From contig NZ_QICD01000009.1 of assembly GCF_003726035.1 (NCBI RefSeq), forward strand, positions 1-64,000: a DNA stretch of 64,000 nucleotides. The letters are read 5' to 3'. This stretch comes from Paraeggerthella hongkongensis (GTDB taxonomy: Bacteria; Actinomycetota; Coriobacteriia; Coriobacteriales; Eggerthellaceae). A program made the position numbers and the translations under genes. Shown here piece after piece: positions 7,950-15,441 of the stretch; position 1 is the stretch's first letter, and every line of letters begins with the position of its first letter. Below the pieces are notes generated by a model. That model had not been told where the DNA came from, made no database searches, and saw nothing but the letters and a program-made list of their open reading frames with translations.

Positions 7950-9339
7950 CTGGCTTCTCCTTCGGGGCTACGAGCGCCGACACCGCAGCGTTCGCCTGGG
8001 ATTTCTTCTTGTCGCTCATGAGGCGGTCTATCTGCTCCTCGCTGAACCCGAGCTCCTCCAGCACCACCTCGGAATCGGCCATCCATGGGATGGCTCCCAC
8101 GATCTTGATGATGGCGTCCGCCTGGCTGACGAACGAGGGGAACGCCGGGTTCTTGAACCGAGCCGTGATGGTCCGCTCCTCGTCGGTCAGAGCGTCGAGA
8201 GGCTTGTTCTGGCTCGCAGCGAGGGCCATCATCCCTATCTCGCGCAGCGCGGCGCCGTTCGTCTCGTTCAGGCTCTCGGCCTCTATGACGAGGCTTTCCT
8301 TCGCGGCGTAGATCGCCTCCGCCGAAGACGGGTTGTCGTGGACGACCCCTAGCTCCGACACGGGGATCGACGTCTCGCCCGAGAAGCGGGAGGCAAGGCT
8401 CCGCATGTACTCCGTGTGCGGCTGCATGGTGGACTGCGACAGCTGTCCGTACTTGGGCACCTCGCCGTCCTCGTTGGCCGTGACCGCGAAGATGCTGCCG
8501 ATGTACGCCTCCCATTTCGACAGGTTGTCGAACACCGAGTCGTCGGCGCCGAGAAGGTACTTCTGAGGGCTGGTGAAGAACTCGGCTGACACCTCAGAGC
8601 GCAGCGATTCGCGCACCGCCGAATCCGTGATGGCCATGACCGCGCGGCTGATGCGCGACTTGCCGAACGGGCGGTCGAGGGTCGGACGGTACACGAGCGG
8701 CTCCATCATGGGACGGCCCATCTCGTGCGGGTTTCGTCGGCTGGTCCAACGGGAGCCGACCTTCTTGATCTCCCATACGTCGGTGTCGGTGTACAGGTTC
8801 ACCCAGACAGGCTCCGGCTCTCCGTCGGCGACGTTGCGCTTGACGTCGACAACCGTCAGCCCGCACTTGATGCGCTTCAGGCGGTGGTCCCAAAGCGCGG
8901 CGGCGTTCGCAGCCGAGTACGCCGATATGATCGCGGCAGGCTCGCCGGCGCCGCCGCGGGACACCGTCATGAACGCGCACGAGCTCGCGAGCTCGCTGGC
9001 CGTCGCCTGCGAGTAGACGATCTTGAGCTTGTTCGCGGCAACGACGTCGGCGAGCGCGCCGACGTCGCGCCTGCCGGTCTTGAACGCGAAGCCGTCGAAG
9101 CGGCTCCTGACGGCGAGGGCGTCGACGGCCTTCGCCGGCCATCCGACTACCGCGTTGACGTGCTCGAGGGGAGGCGGTATGGCGATGCCGAGCGTGAGCA
9201 GGCGGTTGTGCGCCCGATAGTACTCGTCTCGCTTGCGGTTGCGGGAGAGCTTGTCGTTTCGCACCTTGACGAGCTTGACGAGCATCTCGGTCTCGTTCAC
9301 GGGCAGGCCGTGCACGGATTGCAGCTGGTCGAGGTTCAC
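7903..9339 (-). CDS. portal protein (SPP1 gp6-like)
   Basis: A 478-residue protein from the GTG at 9339, which overlaps the terminase TGA as GTGA and fits translational coupling; an ATG further up would run deep into the terminase gene. The N-terminus (VNLDQLQSVHGLPVNETEM), the DEYYRAHNRLLTLGI segment, GWPAKAVDALAVRSRFDG and PFGKSRISRAVM are typical of SPP1/phi-C31-type portals. The portal forms the dodecameric channel for DNA entry. The C-terminus overlaps the minor capsid gene by 47 bp, the usual portal to MuF arrangement. Confidence 0.85.
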   Translation of the reverse strand: MNLDQLQSVHGLPVNETEMLVKLVKVRNDKLSRNRKRDEYYRAHNRLLTLGIAIPPPLEHVNAVVGWPAKAVDALAVRSRFDGFAFKTGRRDVGALADVVAANKLKIVYSQATASELASSCAFMTVSRGGAGEPAAIISAYSAANAAALWDHRLKRIKCGLTVVDVKRNVADGEPEPVWVNLYTDTDVWEIKKVGSRWTSRRNPHEMGRPMMEPLVYRPTLDRPFGKSRISRAVMAITDSAVRESLRSEVSAEFFTSPQKYLLGADDSVFDNLSKWEAYIGSIFAVTANEDGEVPKYGQLSQSTMQPHTEYMRSLASRFSGETSIPVSELGVVHDNPSSAEAIYAAKESLVIEAESLNETNGAALREIGMMALAASQNKPLDALTDEERTITARFKNPAFPSFVSQADAIIKIVGAIPWMADSEVVLEELGFSEEQIDRLMSDKKKSQANAAVSALVAPKEKPVGDTAQAAGPTDGGA

Positions 9340-10793
9340 AGCGCCTTCGACCTCCTTCCGGGACTTCTCTTCGTTGTCTTGACGCCGTAGAGGGCGAGGC
9401 TCGCAGCTTCGACGGGCGTCGGATCGTCGCCTCCCCATCCCCAGTTGCCTCCGGCGCCTATCCGGCGCTTCTTAGCGTTGACCACCGATTCGGTGAGCTG
9501 CAGCTGCCCGAAGTGGGTCACTGCTTCGTCCGCTATGTCGTCGAGCAGCCAGGCCGCAGCCGCCGATACGTCCTTCGGGGCAGCCACCTGCACGGCCTTC
9601 GGCGCGAGCGGCATGCCCTCGTATTCCTCGTCCTTGCTCATGAGCATGTTCGACAGGCTGATGGCGTTTCCGACGCCGTCGATCACGACCACGGCGACTT
9701 TATCGCGGCGCTTCCTGATCCAGTTCGCAAGCCATTTTGCTCCCGAGCTCGTCGGCGCGCGGTGAACCAGCTCGACGTGGCACGGCCCGGCCTTGGGCTT
9801 CACGGCTACGGCGAGGGAGACGGTCGCCCCGTCGATGCCGAACTTCACGCCGTAGGCGATCTTGCCGTCAGGCGGGGAGTCGGTCTCGAGCATCGCCCAA
9901 TCGTCGGCGTCCACCAGCTTCTCCGCCGCATCGTCGGGCGACCACCAGCCGAACCGCTCTCGAGCGAGCGTGTCGCGCTCCATCTGCTCCACCTCGGTGG
10001 CGATGGTCGACGGCTGTATGGTGATCCCCAAAGACGGGTTCGTGGCAGCCCATATCCTCCGGTCGTTCGGATCGTCCGGTATGTCGGGGACGCTCCATTC
10101 GTCCCACGACGTCTTCTTGGACTTTCCGCAGACGGCGTCGCGCCGTATCCTCTTGAACACCGTGCCAGCGGCGTTCTCGTCCGGCGGCGTTCCCACATAG
10201 ATCGTCTGCGGGTTGCTCGAAGCCGATATCGCAGGCAGAAACGAGCTCTGCTGCGCGTCGTCGAGCTCCTGGGCCTCGTCGAACACGAGGAGGTCTCCAT
10301 GCTGGCCTCGGCCGCCGCTGCGCGTGCGCGCCAGGAACTTGATCCTGCCCCCGTTCTTGAGGATTATCTGCTCGCGCCCGAGCGCGGCCTTGATGTCCTT
10401 CACGTGCCGGCTCATCTTCTTCGATTCGAAGAACGCGGCCATGGACTCGAACGTCTCAGTCGCGGTCTTCTGCAGATGGGCCGTGTAGATGACCTTCTCG
10501 GAAAGCGCGATCATCCCGTAGTTGGAGCGCGCCTGCACCGTTCCGAGGGACTTTCCGTTTTGACGGGGAACCGAAAGCCCGCCGGTCGGCGAAGACCATT
10601 TCCCCAGCTCGTCCCGACCGAGCCAGGAATCGACGACGCCGACCTGCCAGTCGAACATGACCAGGCCGCCAAGCTCGCATATCTCGTCGCAGTACTCGAT
10701 CTCGCTGCGCACGTAAGCGGGATGGACGGACACCGTAGGATCAGGGCTTCCCAGAACGGAGTCGGAGGACGACCTCGTTGACCTCGTCGCCAT
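9336..10793 (-). CDS. terminase large subunit
   Basis: A 485-residue protein taken from the ATG at 10793. An earlier in-frame ATG at 10883 would lie wholly inside the small-subunit gene, so the shorter form is preferred. The ATPase part has a Walker A-like SVPRQNGKS at residues 74-82 and a Walker B plus catalytic Glu in LLVFDEAQE. The nuclease part carries acidic residues in FGIDGATVSLAV and VVVIDGVGNA. It packages DNA through the portal and cuts the concatemer. The start overlaps the small subunit by about 50 bp. Confidence 0.9.
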   Translation of the reverse strand: MATRSTRSSSDSVLGSPDPTVSVHPAYVRSEIEYCDEICELGGLVMFDWQVGVVDSWLGRDELGKWSSPTGGLSVPRQNGKSLGTVQARSNYGMIALSEKVIYTAHLQKTATETFESMAAFFESKKMSRHVKDIKAALGREQIILKNGGRIKFLARTRSGGRGQHGDLLVFDEAQELDDAQQSSFLPAISASSNPQTIYVGTPPDENAAGTVFKRIRRDAVCGKSKKTSWDEWSVPDIPDDPNDRRIWAATNPSLGITIQPSTIATEVEQMERDTLARERFGWWSPDDAAEKLVDADDWAMLETDSPPDGKIAYGVKFGIDGATVSLAVAVKPKAGPCHVELVHRAPTSSGAKWLANWIRKRRDKVAVVVIDGVGNAISLSNMLMSKDEEYEGMPLAPKAVQVAAPKDVSAAAAWLLDDIADEAVTHFGQLQLTESVVNAKKRRIGAGGNWGWGGDDPTPVEAASLALYGVKTTKRSPGRRSKAL

Positions 10794-10977
10794 CGTCTTC
10801 ACCGCCCTCCAATTCCCGTATGTCGCGCAGCGTCTCCCGATACTGCCTCGCGAGCCCCGGCACTTCCCTGCTTTCAGCCGCATCGATGTCCGACGCGAGC
10901 AGGAGCGCGAGCGTCTTCAACTGCGACAGCTGGTCGCCATCGCCCGCCGCATCCGCCAACGACCCTTCTCTAGCCAT
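10741..10977 (-). CDS. probable terminase small subunit
   Basis: A 78-residue helical protein (MAREGSLADAAGDGDQLSQLK) with AGGAGGT just ahead of its ATG. The acidic C-terminus (LEGGEDDGDEVNEVV) and position directly before the large terminase and after an HNH gene match the very short small subunits of HNH-type cos phages. No helix-turn-helix is obvious, so the name rests mainly on order. Confidence 0.6.
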   Translation of the reverse strand: MAREGSLADAAGDGDQLSQLKTLALLLASDIDAAESREVPGLARQYRETLRDIRELEGGEDDGDEVNEVVLRLRSGKP

Positions 10978-11120
10978 TCCGACCTCCTGAAAGGCTCGAA
11001 AAACATCCTTGTGTGTAAATAGGCACTATGCCTCCGGGGTAGCCTTGACCGGTGGGGAGGGGATGCCGCCCCCTCTGAACCAGCACGACGGCCAGCGAGG
11101 CCCGGCAGCGCACTCCGACG
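10978..11120. other. non-coding gap between HNH and terminase genes, candidate cos region
   Basis: A 143-bp stretch with a GC-rich core (GGGGGCGGCATCCCCTCCCC on the minus strand, about 11056-11075) and no convincing gene. In HNH-type cos phages the packaging site usually lies just here. The cut position cannot be seen from sequence alone. Confidence 0.35.
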
Positions 11121-11426
11121 TCACCATTCTCTCGAATGCCTTATAGGCGCTTTAGAGCAAGCCGCAATGCTCCTGAGCGCGCTCATCGGCTTGTTCCCTC
11201 GCCTCTGGTTGCATATCCTATGGGCGGCTGCGACGTTGCCCCTGTCTATAGGGCTTCCGCCTTTCGAAACCGGGATCAGCTCGTCGACCTCGAAGCTCAT
11301 GGGATTTCCAGGAGGCAGCGAGTAGTCTATGGGCTGGCCGCATATATGACATGGGTTTCCCAGGCTCCGGAGCCATGCCCTCAACTTTCGCCGGGCATGC
11401 CCGTTCTTGGTGCGGACGTTGCCCAC
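11121..11426 (-). CDS. HNH endonuclease
   Basis: A 101-residue protein from GTG at 11426, two bases after the upstream stop. Motifs: CHICGQPIDY (first zinc pair), FEVDELIPVSKGG, then NVAAAHRICNQRRGNK with the second His and Asn. In the first HNH position the usual His of DH is replaced by Glu (V-D-E-L), a variant to note. Such proteins work with the terminase during DNA packaging and are placed just before the terminase genes in many cos phages, as here. Confidence 0.8.
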   Translation of the reverse strand: MGNVRTKNGHARRKLRAWLRSLGNPCHICGQPIDYSLPPGNPMSFEVDELIPVSKGGSPIDRGNVAAAHRICNQRRGNKPMSALRSIAACSKAPIRHSREW

Positions 11427-11427
11427 A

Positions 11428-11619
11428 TCATCGCCCGTCCATCGGGCTGCCATGGTTCGCGAAGCACTCGCCCAGCCCGTCGTAAGCATCGATCTCGACG
11501 ATAGAGCCGATGCGCGGACGGGCATGCGGAACCGGTACGCCGCATGCCCGCAGCATGGCGCGGCTCATTGCGGTGTCGTGTCTCAGCGCAGCGCGGATCA
11601 TGTAGTCGGCGGATACCAT
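11428..11619 (-). CDS. small phage protein of unknown function
   Basis: A 63-residue protein (MVSADYMIRAALRHDTAMSRA) with GGGAGG seven bases before the ATG. It is the first gene after the late terminator hairpin and is directly followed by the HNH gene, so it opens the late operon. No recognised domain; the C-terminal IGSIVEIDAYDGLGECFAN is compact and soluble. The good ribosome site and tight spacing support a real gene. Confidence 0.6.
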   Translation of the reverse strand: MVSADYMIRAALRHDTAMSRAMLRACGVPVPHARPRIGSIVEIDAYDGLGECFANHGSPMDGR

Positions 11620-11642
11620 GGCTGCCTCCCTGTCTCGGCAAT

Positions 11643-11668
11643 AAAAAAGCCGCCCATAAAGGACGGCT
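11643..11668 (-). terminator. Rho-independent terminator ahead of the late operon
   Basis: Minus strand AGCCGTCC-TTTAT-GGGCGGCT followed by TTTTTT. It lies between the late regulator gene and the first late gene, so late transcripts must pass it. It may separate early from late transcription, or be overcome by antitermination. Confidence 0.8.
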
Positions 11669-11684
11669 GTTCGGTTGTGTCTCG

Positions 11685-11726
11685 CTTATATAAGATTACA
11701 TTAATCGAACGATCATGGACGATCAT
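11685..11726 (-). promoter_or_regulatory. candidate late promoter with tandem activator repeats
   Basis: Directly after the stop of the regulator gene, the minus strand carries two adjacent 10-bp repeats, ATGATCGTCC (11717-11726) and ATGATCGTTC (11707-11716). They are followed by a TATATA-like -10 inside CTTATATAAG (11685-11694). The repeats cover the -35 region, as expected for an activator-dependent promoter without a good -35 box. The repeats are seen; the binding protein is inferred to be the neighbouring RinA/ArpU-like protein. Confidence 0.5.
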
Positions 11727-11727
11727 C

Positions 11728-12195
11728 TTACAACGGAGCGGCATTGGGGAACTCGTCGCGACGGAACGTCTCCGGGATCAAGCGGTAGAGGTCGCGCACG
11801 CCTCCGTCGCCTATCCTCCTCGCCTGGACTTCGCTGTAGCCTATAACGCGCCCGACGTAGGCCCACGTTCGCCCCTCGACCACGTGCATCCACATGGCCC
11901 ACCTGCCCACGTGGTGCGGATCGCACATGTCCTGGGCGGCGGCTATCTCCGCATAGCATGCCGACACGCGGTCCGACCACTCCGTCTCCAGCTCCATTAT
12001 GCGCACCACTCCCTCGCCGATCCTGTCACCGCATCCGCCGGATCGGGAGCCTTCGAACGACGCCCCCATGGACACGAGCCGCGACCGCACGTCCCTTATC
12101 CTCGACTCGATCTCGCGTATCTCGTCGTCCATCGTCTTTATATGCCGCAAGTAAGACGCGACGCATGCCCGCATGACGAATATGTCGTGGTCCAA
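11728..12195 (-). CDS. late transcription regulator, ArpU/RinA-like
   Basis: About 155 residues if started at the TTG at 12195, which has GGAGG five bases upstream; an in-frame ATG at 12255 lacks such a site. A helical N-terminal half with SYLRHIKTMDDEIREIESRI is followed by a C-terminal helix-turn-helix region, VEGRTWAYVGRVIGYSEVQARR, then DLYRLIPETFRRDE. This layout matches ArpU/RinA/DUF1492-type activators that turn on phage late genes, and the gene lies just before the late operon as these do. Confidence 0.7.
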   Translation of the reverse strand: MDHDIFVMRACVASYLRHIKTMDDEIREIESRIRDVRSRLVSMGASFEGSRSGGCGDRIGEGVVRIMELETEWSDRVSACYAEIAAAQDMCDPHHVGRWAMWMHVVEGRTWAYVGRVIGYSEVQARRIGDGGVRDLYRLIPETFRRDEFPNAAPL

Positions 12196-12288
12196 ATCTG
12201 CCTCCGGAATCCGATCGAACAAGTGTGCTTGATATTTTATCGCATAAATTATCACTGTCGACGAACATGCGAAAAACGTCGCCTCCCC

Positions 12289-12316
12289 TTGACGAAATTC
12301 GATAGGCGGGTATCAT
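12289..12316 (+). promoter_or_regulatory. promoter for the CPBP gene
   Basis: TTGACG at 12289-12294, a 16-bp spacer and TATCAT at 12311-12316. It points to the plus-strand CPBP gene starting about 63 bp downstream. This gives the cargo gene its own expression, separate from the phage operons. Confidence 0.65.
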
Positions 12317-12378
12317 CATCCCCCTCTCCCGGAAAACGGACGAGCTCATCGATGCAAAGCAGTCAGAAGGAGGCGGCC

Positions 12379-13095
12379 TTGACGCTCATTCGCAAAACGA
12401 AAAAGGAGAAAGTTCGCTATCTCGAGTGGTTCGATATCCTCTCGCTCACCGTTATCCTATTCGGCTGGGCGATTCTCTCGTCCACTATGTCGCTCTTGGG
12501 CCTTTCGCAAGGGACGGCGACGGTCGAAGGCAACATCTCGTTCTCCGTCGCGGACAACTACAACGCCATCGCCGTCCAATCGGGGTTGCTGGCGATCGCC
12601 CTGCTGTACCTGCGAGCCAGGAACTTCGATTTCAAGGCATGGCGCATCAAGCTCGATCTCAGAGCGGTCCTCTGCGCTGCGTTCGTGTTTCTAATCGGCT
12701 CGCTCGCCTTCGATGCCTACATGGTCGTTGCGGGGTCGATCCGCGAGGCGATCCAGTTCCCGAACCCGATCGGATCTTTTTTCTGGAGCGAACCCGTTTC
12801 CAGGGTCTTGCACGCCGCGCTCAACGGAGCGTACGAAGAGCTGTACTTCCTAGGCATCTGCCTCGCGGTGAGGCCCAGGCACCTGAAGTGGGCCGTGCCG
12901 TTCTCGTTGCTCGTGCGCGCAAGCTTCCATACCTACCAAGGGTTAATGCCTGCATCGGGAATCGGCCTCGTGTTCGGAGGAGCCGTCTACCTGATCTACA
13001 GGCGGTCGAAAGACAAGAACCTAGCGCCGTTTTTCATCGCGCATTCGGCGGCAGACGTGTTCGGACTGGGAATCCTGTCGCATTTCATCGGGTAG
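12379..13095 (+). CDS. CPBP-family (CAAX protease-like/Abi) membrane protein
   Basis: A 238-residue membrane protein. TTG at 12379 was chosen because AAGGAGG lies five bases upstream; an ATG at 12352 has no such site. Six or so hydrophobic segments are visible. The CPBP motifs are present in order: paired Glu in NGAYEELYFLG (residues about 150-160), His in RASFHTYQG and His in FIAHSAADVFG; the Arg usually found after the paired Glu is not seen. These are intramembrane glutamic-type proteases, some linked to bacteriocin immunity or phage exclusion. It sits on the opposite strand to the phage operons with its own promoter, so it is probably lysogenic cargo. Confidence 0.8.
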   Translation: MTLIRKTKKEKVRYLEWFDILSLTVILFGWAILSSTMSLLGLSQGTATVEGNISFSVADNYNAIAVQSGLLAIALLYLRARNFDFKAWRIKLDLRAVLCAAFVFLIGSLAFDAYMVVAGSIREAIQFPNPIGSFFWSEPVSRVLHAALNGAYEELYFLGICLAVRPRHLKWAVPFSLLVRASFHTYQGLMPASGIGLVFGGAVYLIYRRSKDKNLAPFFIAHSAADVFGLGILSHFIG

Positions 13096-13272
13096 AGCGC
13101 CGCCTCCCTTGACGTGCTCCACGCGCCACCTCGGCGAGCGCCGGGGATCGGCCGCGTACGCCTGGACCGTGCGCGGCTTGAGGCCCGCGGCCGCCGCGCA
13201 CTCGCTCGCGGTCCCCTCGGCTATCAAGGCCCCGCGGTCGAACACCCTGTAACGCTGCCTCTCGCGAACCAT
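13021..13272 (-). CDS. small phage protein of unknown function
   Basis: An 83-residue protein (MVRERQRYRVFDRGALIAEGT) with GGGGAGGAG eight bases upstream of the ATG. Residues 8-45 (YRVFDRGALIAEGTASECAA, then AAGLKPRTVQAYA) resemble small phage proteins with a short helix-turn-helix-like segment. Its last 25 codons overlap the convergent CPBP gene. Function unknown. Confidence 0.5.
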   Translation of the reverse strand: MVRERQRYRVFDRGALIAEGTASECAAAAGLKPRTVQAYAADPRRSPRWRVEHVKGGGALPDEMRQDSQSEHVCRRMRDEKRR

Positions 13273-13432
13273 GGCGCGGCTCCTCCCCTGCGTCGGTCGT
13301 TTTGCAGATGATACGGCACGGACGTCGGCGAGTCCAGCGCGCCCGCGCGAAGCAAGCTCGTGCCAGTTGCATTAAAGAATCAGATCCGCAACGGTTTCCC
13401 GCCCGTCTCGCTCCGCCCATCGCCCCTGCCGT

Positions 13433-13438
13433 TACAAT
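13433..13438 (+). promoter_or_regulatory. candidate -10 element TACAAT
   Basis: TACAAT lies 35 bp before the LEA-like gene at 13474. No clear -35 box is visible. The same TACAATG string precedes several host genes in this window (32160, 35092, 35763, 62585), which raises its credibility. Confidence 0.4.
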
Positions 13439-13473
13439 GCCGGACAAGGCAGATCGACTCGAGAGGAGAGCCA

Positions 13474-13662
13474 ATGGAAGACGTCAAGGAAAAGCTGGGA
13501 GAAGCGGCCGACAAGGCGAAGGAAGCCGTGAGCGAGGCGGCCCACGACGCGAAGAACGCCGTGAAGGACGCCGCCCACGACGTGAAGAACGCCGCCAAGG
13601 ACGTCGCCGCCGACGCGAAGAACGCCGTGAAGGACATCGAGGCGGAGGTGAAGCGCAAGTAG
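13474..13662 (+). CDS. LEA-like/apolipoprotein-like amphipathic repeat protein
   Basis: A 62-residue protein starting MEDVKEKLGEAADKAKEAV, with GAGAGGAG upstream; longer upstream starts lack support. It is built from about four 11-residue units, for example AHDAKNAVKDA and AHDVKNAAKDV, the pattern of group 3 LEA and related stress proteins. Such repeats form amphipathic helices that coat membranes or proteins during dehydration or envelope stress. The DNA also shows 33-bp near repeats at about 13537-13641. It faces the DUF389 gene across a shared terminator. Confidence 0.65.
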   Translation: MEDVKEKLGEAADKAKEAVSEAAHDAKNAVKDAAHDVKNAAKDVAADAKNAVKDIEAEVKRK

Positions 13663-13681
13663 CCGACCGCGCTCTCGCTTA

Positions 13682-13728
13682 AAGGAAGAGGGCCCGCAGC
13701 CTTGGATCGGCTGCGGGCCCTCTTCCTT
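13682..13728. terminator. bidirectional terminator between LEA-like and DUF389 genes
   Basis: A 20-bp perfect stem (arms 13682-13701 and 13709-13728) with a 7-base loop. It lies between two convergent genes and can serve both. The T tracts are short on each side. Confidence 0.8.
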
Positions 13729-13730
13729 CG

Positions 13731-14717
13731 TCAGCTGTACTGCCTTGTAACCCTCATCTTCACGTCTTCGACGGGAACTTTGCTCTCCCTTAGCAGGATG
13801 CGCAGGTCGTCCAGGTCGGGCAACGTCCCCTCGCCGGCGATCTCGACGACCACCGCGCCGCCCGACGCGTCGACGGAGACCGGCTCGTAGGACGATTCCC
13901 GCAGCCACTCCCTCACGGACTGAGCGGCGCCGCGCTCGAAGGAGTACTGCTCGATGACCTCGTTGCTCGCAGCGGCGAGGGGCACGGCGAGCAGGACGGT
14001 CCCGACGACCGCGGTGGCGTACCACAAAAGCCTCGCCTTCGCGCTGCTTCCGTCCTGCGCGTGCCCGGCAAATCCCATCAGGAAGAACACGGCATTGCAC
14101 GAAAGCTGGATGGCGAAGAAGTTCACGGTGAATAGGAGCAGGGCCCCTGACGCGACCGCTTGGGCCCCCTGGGCGAGAGCCGCGCCCGCCACGCAGAGGG
14201 GAGGCACGATCGACACCGAGATAGCGACGCCCGGGATGGCGTCGAACACGTCGTCGCGGCCGACGGCCAAGGCTCCGACGGCCCCGGACGCAACGGCCAC
14301 GACGAGGTCGACGAGGCGCGGGGAAACCCGCGACGACACTTCGCCGTTGCCGACCAGCGGGACGCCGGCCGGTATGGCGAGCGACGTAACACCGGCGACG
14401 GCGACGACCGCAGCCGCTCCCGAGAGGGCGACCAGAAGGCCCCTCGCCGCCTGGCGCCGCTTGCCCGTCGCGATGGCGAACGACGTGCCGATCATGGGCG
14501 ACATGAGCGGGGCTATGAGCATCGCCCCTATCACTATGGCAGACGACTCGGCGGCGATCCCGCAGGTGGCGATCACCGCCGACAGCACGAGGCAGAGAAG
14601 GAACGCGGAGTACTGCTTGACGGGATTATCGACGCGCACCAACGTGATGCGCTCGATCTCGGGGATCCTCTCGGCGTTGGTTTTCCCTCCCGCGAATATC
14701 CTGGACACGACGCTCAT
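13731..14717 (-). CDS. DUF389 family membrane protein
   Basis: A 328-residue protein with about seven membrane segments. Conserved DUF389 motifs: SAIVIGAMLIAPLMSPMIG (residues about 58-76) and GVAISVSIVPPLCVAGAAL (about 163-181). The soluble C-terminus has a small alpha/beta region (VSVDASGGAVVVEIAGEG). Family members are found in many bacteria and their transported substrate is not established. It is unusual inside a prophage and appears to be cargo, next to two other envelope-type genes. Confidence 0.85.
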   Translation of the reverse strand: MSVVSRIFAGGKTNAERIPEIERITLVRVDNPVKQYSAFLLCLVLSAVIATCGIAAESSAIVIGAMLIAPLMSPMIGTSFAIATGKRRQAARGLLVALSGAAAVVAVAGVTSLAIPAGVPLVGNGEVSSRVSPRLVDLVVAVASGAVGALAVGRDDVFDAIPGVAISVSIVPPLCVAGAALAQGAQAVASGALLLFTVNFFAIQLSCNAVFFLMGFAGHAQDGSSAKARLLWYATAVVGTVLLAVPLAAASNEVIEQYSFERGAAQSVREWLRESSYEPVSVDASGGAVVVEIAGEGTLPDLDDLRILLRESKVPVEDVKMRVTRQYS

Positions 14718-14897
14718 CGAATGGCCTTTCGCTCGGCGGTGGATTCCTGGAAGAGAATGCTACCACACCGGCCACGGCGGCAGGCTCTCTGCGCTCATTC
14801 CGCGCCTCCGATCGGATGGCTGCAAAACGTCCTGCTGGTTGAGTGCGCCGTGTTCTTTAGAGAAGGGCGACGGGCAGCCGGGGCATACGCTCCTATA
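14718..14897. other. non-coding gap between early operon end and DUF389
   Basis: About 180 bp with no credible gene and no strong hairpin. A promoter for the DUF389 gene is expected here, but no good -35/-10 pair was found. Confidence 0.4.
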
Positions 14898-15020
14898 TCA
14901 TCGGCGATCCTCCTTCCTCCTCATTAACTCGGCGGCGAGCATCCTCGCGATCCCTGCCAGCACCCACACGCAGAACGCCGCCATGAGCGCGATGGACGCG
15001 ACGAACAGCCACGCCGCCAT
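14898..15020 (-). CDS. 40-residue single-span membrane protein
   Basis: Starts at an ATG overlapping the upstream TGA (TGATG). The protein, MAAWLFVASIALMAAFCVWV then LAGIARMLAAELMRRKEDRR, is one hydrophobic helix with a basic tail, so N-out/C-in insertion is likely. It is the last gene of the early operon. Function unknown; small phage membrane proteins of this kind include inhibitors and exclusion factors. Confidence 0.55.
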   Translation of the reverse strand: MAAWLFVASIALMAAFCVWVLAGIARMLAAELMRRKEDRR

Positions 15021-15247
15021 CACATGCCCCATTCGTCCAGCTGCTCGTCGGAAGGATCCCAGTTGCTCTCGTCGGCATGCCGCTCTTCCAGCCCGCAGTA
15101 CGGGCAAGCGAATGATGGCTTTCGCATGCGAGCATGGAGGCGCATATTCTTCGTTAACAGGAACTCGTGCCCGCATTGGGTGCTTACGGCAAACTTACCT
15201 TTCGCTAGCCAGCACATCCGCCATAAGCACGTCTCGCGTCCGCTCAT
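15020..15247 (-). CDS. small zinc-finger-like protein
   Basis: A 75-residue protein starting MSGRETCLWRMCWLAKGKF; its ATG overlaps the previous stop (ATGA). It has several Cys/His pairs: CLWRMC near the start, STQCGHEF, and CPYCGLEERH. This suggests a zinc-binding fold. Coupled into the early operon. No family assigned. Confidence 0.55.
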   Translation of the reverse strand: MSGRETCLWRMCWLAKGKFAVSTQCGHEFLLTKNMRLHARMRKPSFACPYCGLEERHADESNWDPSDEQLDEWGM

Positions 15248-15441
15248 TCGTCCACCACCTTCGCGCCGCATCCGCCGCAAAACCTATACGGATCGTGCAG
15301 CTCGCTCCCGCATACGTCGCACGATACGCTCGTGCCTTTGCGGATGGGCTTGCACGTGCGCTCCCAGCGGGTGTTCCAGGTTTCGGCTGCGTCTGCGAAC
15401 GCTCGCAGCTTCTCGATCCCGCTCGTTTCATCGGCCATCAT
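15244..15441 (-). CDS. small zinc-ribbon protein
   Basis: About 65 residues (MMADETSGIEKLRAFADAAE), starting in the stop of the preceding gene with AAAGGAGG upstream. Two CxxC knuckles at residues 41-44 and 55-58 (CDVCGSELHDPYRFCGGCG) form a zinc ribbon. Overlaps its neighbours at both ends. Function unknown. Confidence 0.6.
   Translation of the reverse strand: MMADETSGIEKLRAFADAAETWNTRWERTCKPIRKGTSVSCDVCGSELHDPYRFCGGCGAKVVDE

Noticed and set aside
11407-12378. Long plus-strand extension of the CPBP gene upstream to 11407
   Set aside because: It would run antisense through the late regulator; the promoter at 12289 and the ribosome site before TTG 12379 support the short form.
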